This document shows positions 61,962 to 64,000 of a stretch of DNA of 64,000 nucleotides, piece after piece (positions within the stretch are counted from its first letter, which is position 1; each line of letters opens with the position of its first letter). The notes beneath the pieces were generated by a model. It was not told where the DNA came from. It did not search any database and saw only the letters and a list, made by a program, of their open reading frames with translations. Source of the DNA: Streptomyces sp. WM4235 (lineage in GTDB: Bacteria > Actinomycetota > Actinomycetes > Streptomycetales > Streptomycetaceae); contig NZ_LGDE01000204.1 of NCBI RefSeq assembly GCF_001279725.1, positions 52,352 to 116,351 on the forward strand, in the 5' to 3' direction. Position numbers and translations under genes: made by a program.

Positions 61962-62557
61962 GCCGCTCCCGCCGACGCCGGGTCCACCGTCCCCGCGTCG
62001 GCGAGGGCCGGTCTGGGAACCACGATCCCGCAGCCCCCGCACACCGGCCCGTCCCAGGACCAGGCGCCGGCCCACGCCTCGTGGCCCACCCCGATCGGCG
62101 GCCAGCTCAGCTCCCGCTCCCCACAGATCGGGCACCCCGTGCCCGGCTCCGACTCCAAGGCCCGCACCAACCGTCTCAACACCTCGCCGAGCGTGCCGTC
62201 CGGCCGGATCCCCGGGTCCGCGCACCGCACCACCGCGTCCCCGCTCCCGCCCCACGCCCAGTCCGGCCGGCGCAGTCCGTGGTGCTTCTCACGCCGACGC
62301 CTCTCCGCGAACTGGCGCTCGTACTCCAGCCAGACCGCGCGAGCCTCCTCCAGCTCCTCCAACGCCGCTACCAGCCGCTGCGGATCGGCGCCCCGGTCCT
62401 CGGGGGCGATCCCGTGCCGATCGCACAAATGCCACCACGTCGCCCTGTGCCCGTAGGGCGCGAATCTCTCCAGACAACGGCGCAGCGAATGACGCCGCAA
62501 CGCCCGGTCATTGCGTGCATCGCGCACCTGGTAGGCCAGACTTCGAAATCCCGCCAT
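61958..62557 (-). CDS. Zinc-ribbon protein, unknown
   Basis: 199 residues from ATG 62557 (GGAGGTGAAGG upstream). The first 110 residues are basic and helical (YQVRDARNDRALRRHSLRRCLERFAPYGHRATWWHLCDRHG), the C-terminus has a zinc-ribbon pair CPICGE ... CGGCG. No other family recognised. Its stop overlaps the BKACE start (ATGA), so they are co-translated; a link to cofactor or substrate handling is only possible. Confidence 0.65.
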   Translation of the reverse strand: MAGFRSLAYQVRDARNDRALRRHSLRRCLERFAPYGHRATWWHLCDRHGIAPEDRGADPQRLVAALEELEEARAVWLEYERQFAERRRREKHHGLRRPDWAWGGSGDAVVRCADPGIRPDGTLGEVLRRLVRALESEPGTGCPICGERELSWPPIGVGHEAWAGAWSWDGPVCGGCGIVVPRPALADAGTVDPASAGAA

Positions 62558-62706
62558 CGCACCTTCACCTCCGCCGCGCCCCGCGCCCACGTCGAGGCGT
62601 CGTACTAGTCGAACGTCGTCGTACGTCCCGACGTGCCCAACATGCCCGGCGGAATGTGGGCGCATGCGGGGGCGGTCGAGGCGTGCGGGTGGCACATGGC
62701 CGGAAC

Positions 62707-64000
62707 TCAGCGCCCCATGCGCCCCGCGGCAACCACGACCCGGGCCAGTTCCTCGTGGCAGATGTCACTGTGCGCCCCCGACGGTGCCCCGCCCCGCCGG
62801 ACCACGGAGCCCGCGTCCACGCTGACGCAACCCGCCCCCGGCAGCCCACCGCGCAGCACCGTGTCGAGGCTCAGCCGGGGTGTCCCCGGCACGGCCCGTA
62901 CCCCGTCGTGCCCGATCGCGCCCCAGCGCTCGTCGAAACCGAGCAGTCCGGCCGAATCCCCGGCCATCCGGGAGGCCAGCGGATAGAACACCTTGAGCGA
63001 GGTGTCGTACGGGGAATGGCAGGCGACCACCGGACCGTCCACCCGCCGCTGGAGCCCCCGCAGGGCGCCCCCGCGGTCCCCGTCGTGGGGGAGGCGGTCG
63101 GTGAAGGCGTAGTGGGAGAAGGCCCCTTGGAGCAGGGTGAGGGACTTCACGTACCGGGATCCGTCCGGCACCGCGCGCAGCGAGAATGCCGCCACCCGCG
63201 CCCCGAAGCTGTGACCGATGAGGTGGATCCGCAGCGCCGGCCGGCGGTGCGCGAGCTCCGCGAGCACCGGCCCCAGCCCGTGTTCGCCGACGACTCCCGC
63301 CCGCTTCTTCATCTGATAGTAGGTAGCCTGGCGCAGCACCTCTTTCGCGCCGCTCCACAGGGCGCGCAGTCCGCCGCCGAGTGCCGAATTCACGCCCCCG
63401 GCCCGGGCCCCGCCCTCGACATCGTCGTGCCTCGGCGTCGCGCCCGCCTCCGCGAGCGCGTCGGTGAACGCCCGGCACACCTCCAGGACGTCCCGGGCGA
63501 ACATGGCCGGCACGTCCAGGGCGGCCGGCGTGGCCACCGCGTCCACCCCGACGAGCTCCCTCACCAGTGCGCCGAACTCGACGAACGCCGCCGCCGAATC
63601 GGGCCGTTCCTCCAGCAGTTCGGCGATGCGGTCCAGCTCCGCCCCGCGGTCCGGCCAGAACTCCCCGAGCGCCCGCCGGGTGGCGGGGCTCAGTGCGCTG
63701 CCGAGGCCCGCCTCCGCGAGGGCGCCGGGCGGGTCGAAGTCCGGTATGGGCTCGTCGGAGAACCGGATCGAGGGCCAGACCACCCCCACGTACCCCAGCC
63801 GCACCCCTGACCCCACGAGGTTCGGGAAGGGCGCGAAGAAGCGGTCGTACAGGCGGGTCGAGGTGGACCGATCGCTGTTCCAGCCGTGGGCGAAGACCAG
63901 CAGGTCGGTCGCCTCGATCCGGGCCACGGCCTCCCGGGTGCTCCGATCCACGTCGCCGTCGGCGTCGAAGGTGAGTTCCGCGTACGGCCCGACCCCGACC
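62707..64000 (-). CDS. Alpha/beta hydrolase, 5' part beyond window
   Basis: At least 431 residues; the frame stays open past base 64000, so the start is not seen (the earliest in-window start, at 63951, would begin inside it). Hydrolase features: LLVFAHGWNSDRSTSTRLY (oxyanion area), LIGHSFGARVAAFSLRA with the nucleophile Ser, SHYAFTDRLPHDGD, and HEELARVVVAAGR at the C-terminus, where the DICHEELAR His may complete the triad. Resembles serine-hydrolase effectors of the DUF900/RelE-unrelated type, but family is not certain. Function unknown. Confidence 0.75.
   Translation of the reverse strand, partial: VGVGPYAELTFDADGDVDRSTREAVARIEATDLLVFAHGWNSDRSTSTRLYDRFFAPFPNLVGSGVRLGYVGVVWPSIRFSDEPIPDFDPPGALAEAGLGSALSPATRRALGEFWPDRGAELDRIAELLEERPDSAAAFVEFGALVRELVGVDAVATPAALDVPAMFARDVLEVCRAFTDALAEAGATPRHDDVEGGARAGGVNSALGGGLRALWSGAKEVLRQATYYQMKKRAGVVGEHGLGPVLAELAHRRPALRIHLIGHSFGARVAAFSLRAVPDGSRYVKSLTLLQGAFSHYAFTDRLPHDGDRGGALRGLQRRVDGPVVACHSPYDTSLKVFYPLASRMAGDSAGLLGFDERWGAIGHDGVRAVPGTPRLSLDTVLRGGLPGAGCVSVDAGSVVRRGGAPSGAHSDICHEELARVVVAAGRMGR

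Noticed and set aside
1..64000. tRNA, rRNA or CRISPR
   Set aside because: I saw no cloverleaf arms with CCA-type ends, no rRNA segments and no regular repeat-spacer array; tools would be needed to exclude a single tRNA.

Overview
The window is about 72% GC (estimated by eye), with GC-rich third codon positions, many GTG starts, GGAGG-type ribosome binding sites and gene families typical of Streptomyces (streptogrisin, FxSxx-COOH system, sortase-tailed LPMO, DnaE2/ImuB, DUF5925 ATPase). It reads as a Streptomyces chromosome segment. I saw no rRNA, tRNA or CRISPR array. All functions are inferred from sequence patterns; no searches were run.

Layout. 1-1.3 kb: end of a DUF1684 gene and a secreted streptogrisin B-like protease. 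1.3-11.6 kb: a complete FxSxx-COOH locus read leftward (precursor fxsA, radical-SAM maturase fxsB, an AAC(3)-like acetyltransferase, TIR protein fxsC, giant ParA/TIR/STAND/TPR protein fxsT, a SLATT membrane protein) facing a SLOG protein. This is the most system-like region of the window. 11.8-20 kb: duplicated-domain lipoprotein, hydrolase, a TetR-controlled permease/amidohydrolase pair and a DUF3533 membrane protein. 20.1-24.8 kb: LexA-box-controlled dnaE2-imuB mutasome genes. 24.8-29.3 kb: acyl-CoA dehydrogenase-like protein, secreted lipase, an intact IS630 element inserted exactly in the stop codon of an LPMO gene.

29.6-44.5 kb: DUF402 and tandem-GNAT genes, GntR, nitrobindin, DUF5925 AAA ATPase, SGNH esterase, Ser/Thr kinase, CaiB-type CoA transferase, a DrrAB-like exporter with its TetR and two operator-like palindromes, an orphan ISP-type specificity protein, and hmgA (homogentisate dioxygenase) with a GntR regulator. 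44.9-49.6 kb: a translationally coupled trio (secreted beta-helix protein with membrane tail, cupredoxin-like lipoprotein, polytopic membrane protein) that looks like an uncharacterised envelope metal-related system.

49.7-64 kb: TetR plus molybdopterin oxidoreductase; CitMHS transporter, aldehyde dehydrogenase, alcohol dehydrogenase, TetR and acyl-CoA dehydrogenase, tied together by two near-identical operators (54231-54249 and 57691-57707); a second TetR/MaoC module tied by an identical 14-bp motif at 59293 and 60626; SoxR; a BKACE-type enzyme; and a hydrolase running off the window end. Recurrent themes are TetR-type local control with visible palindromes, translational coupling, and convergent genes separated by strong hairpins.
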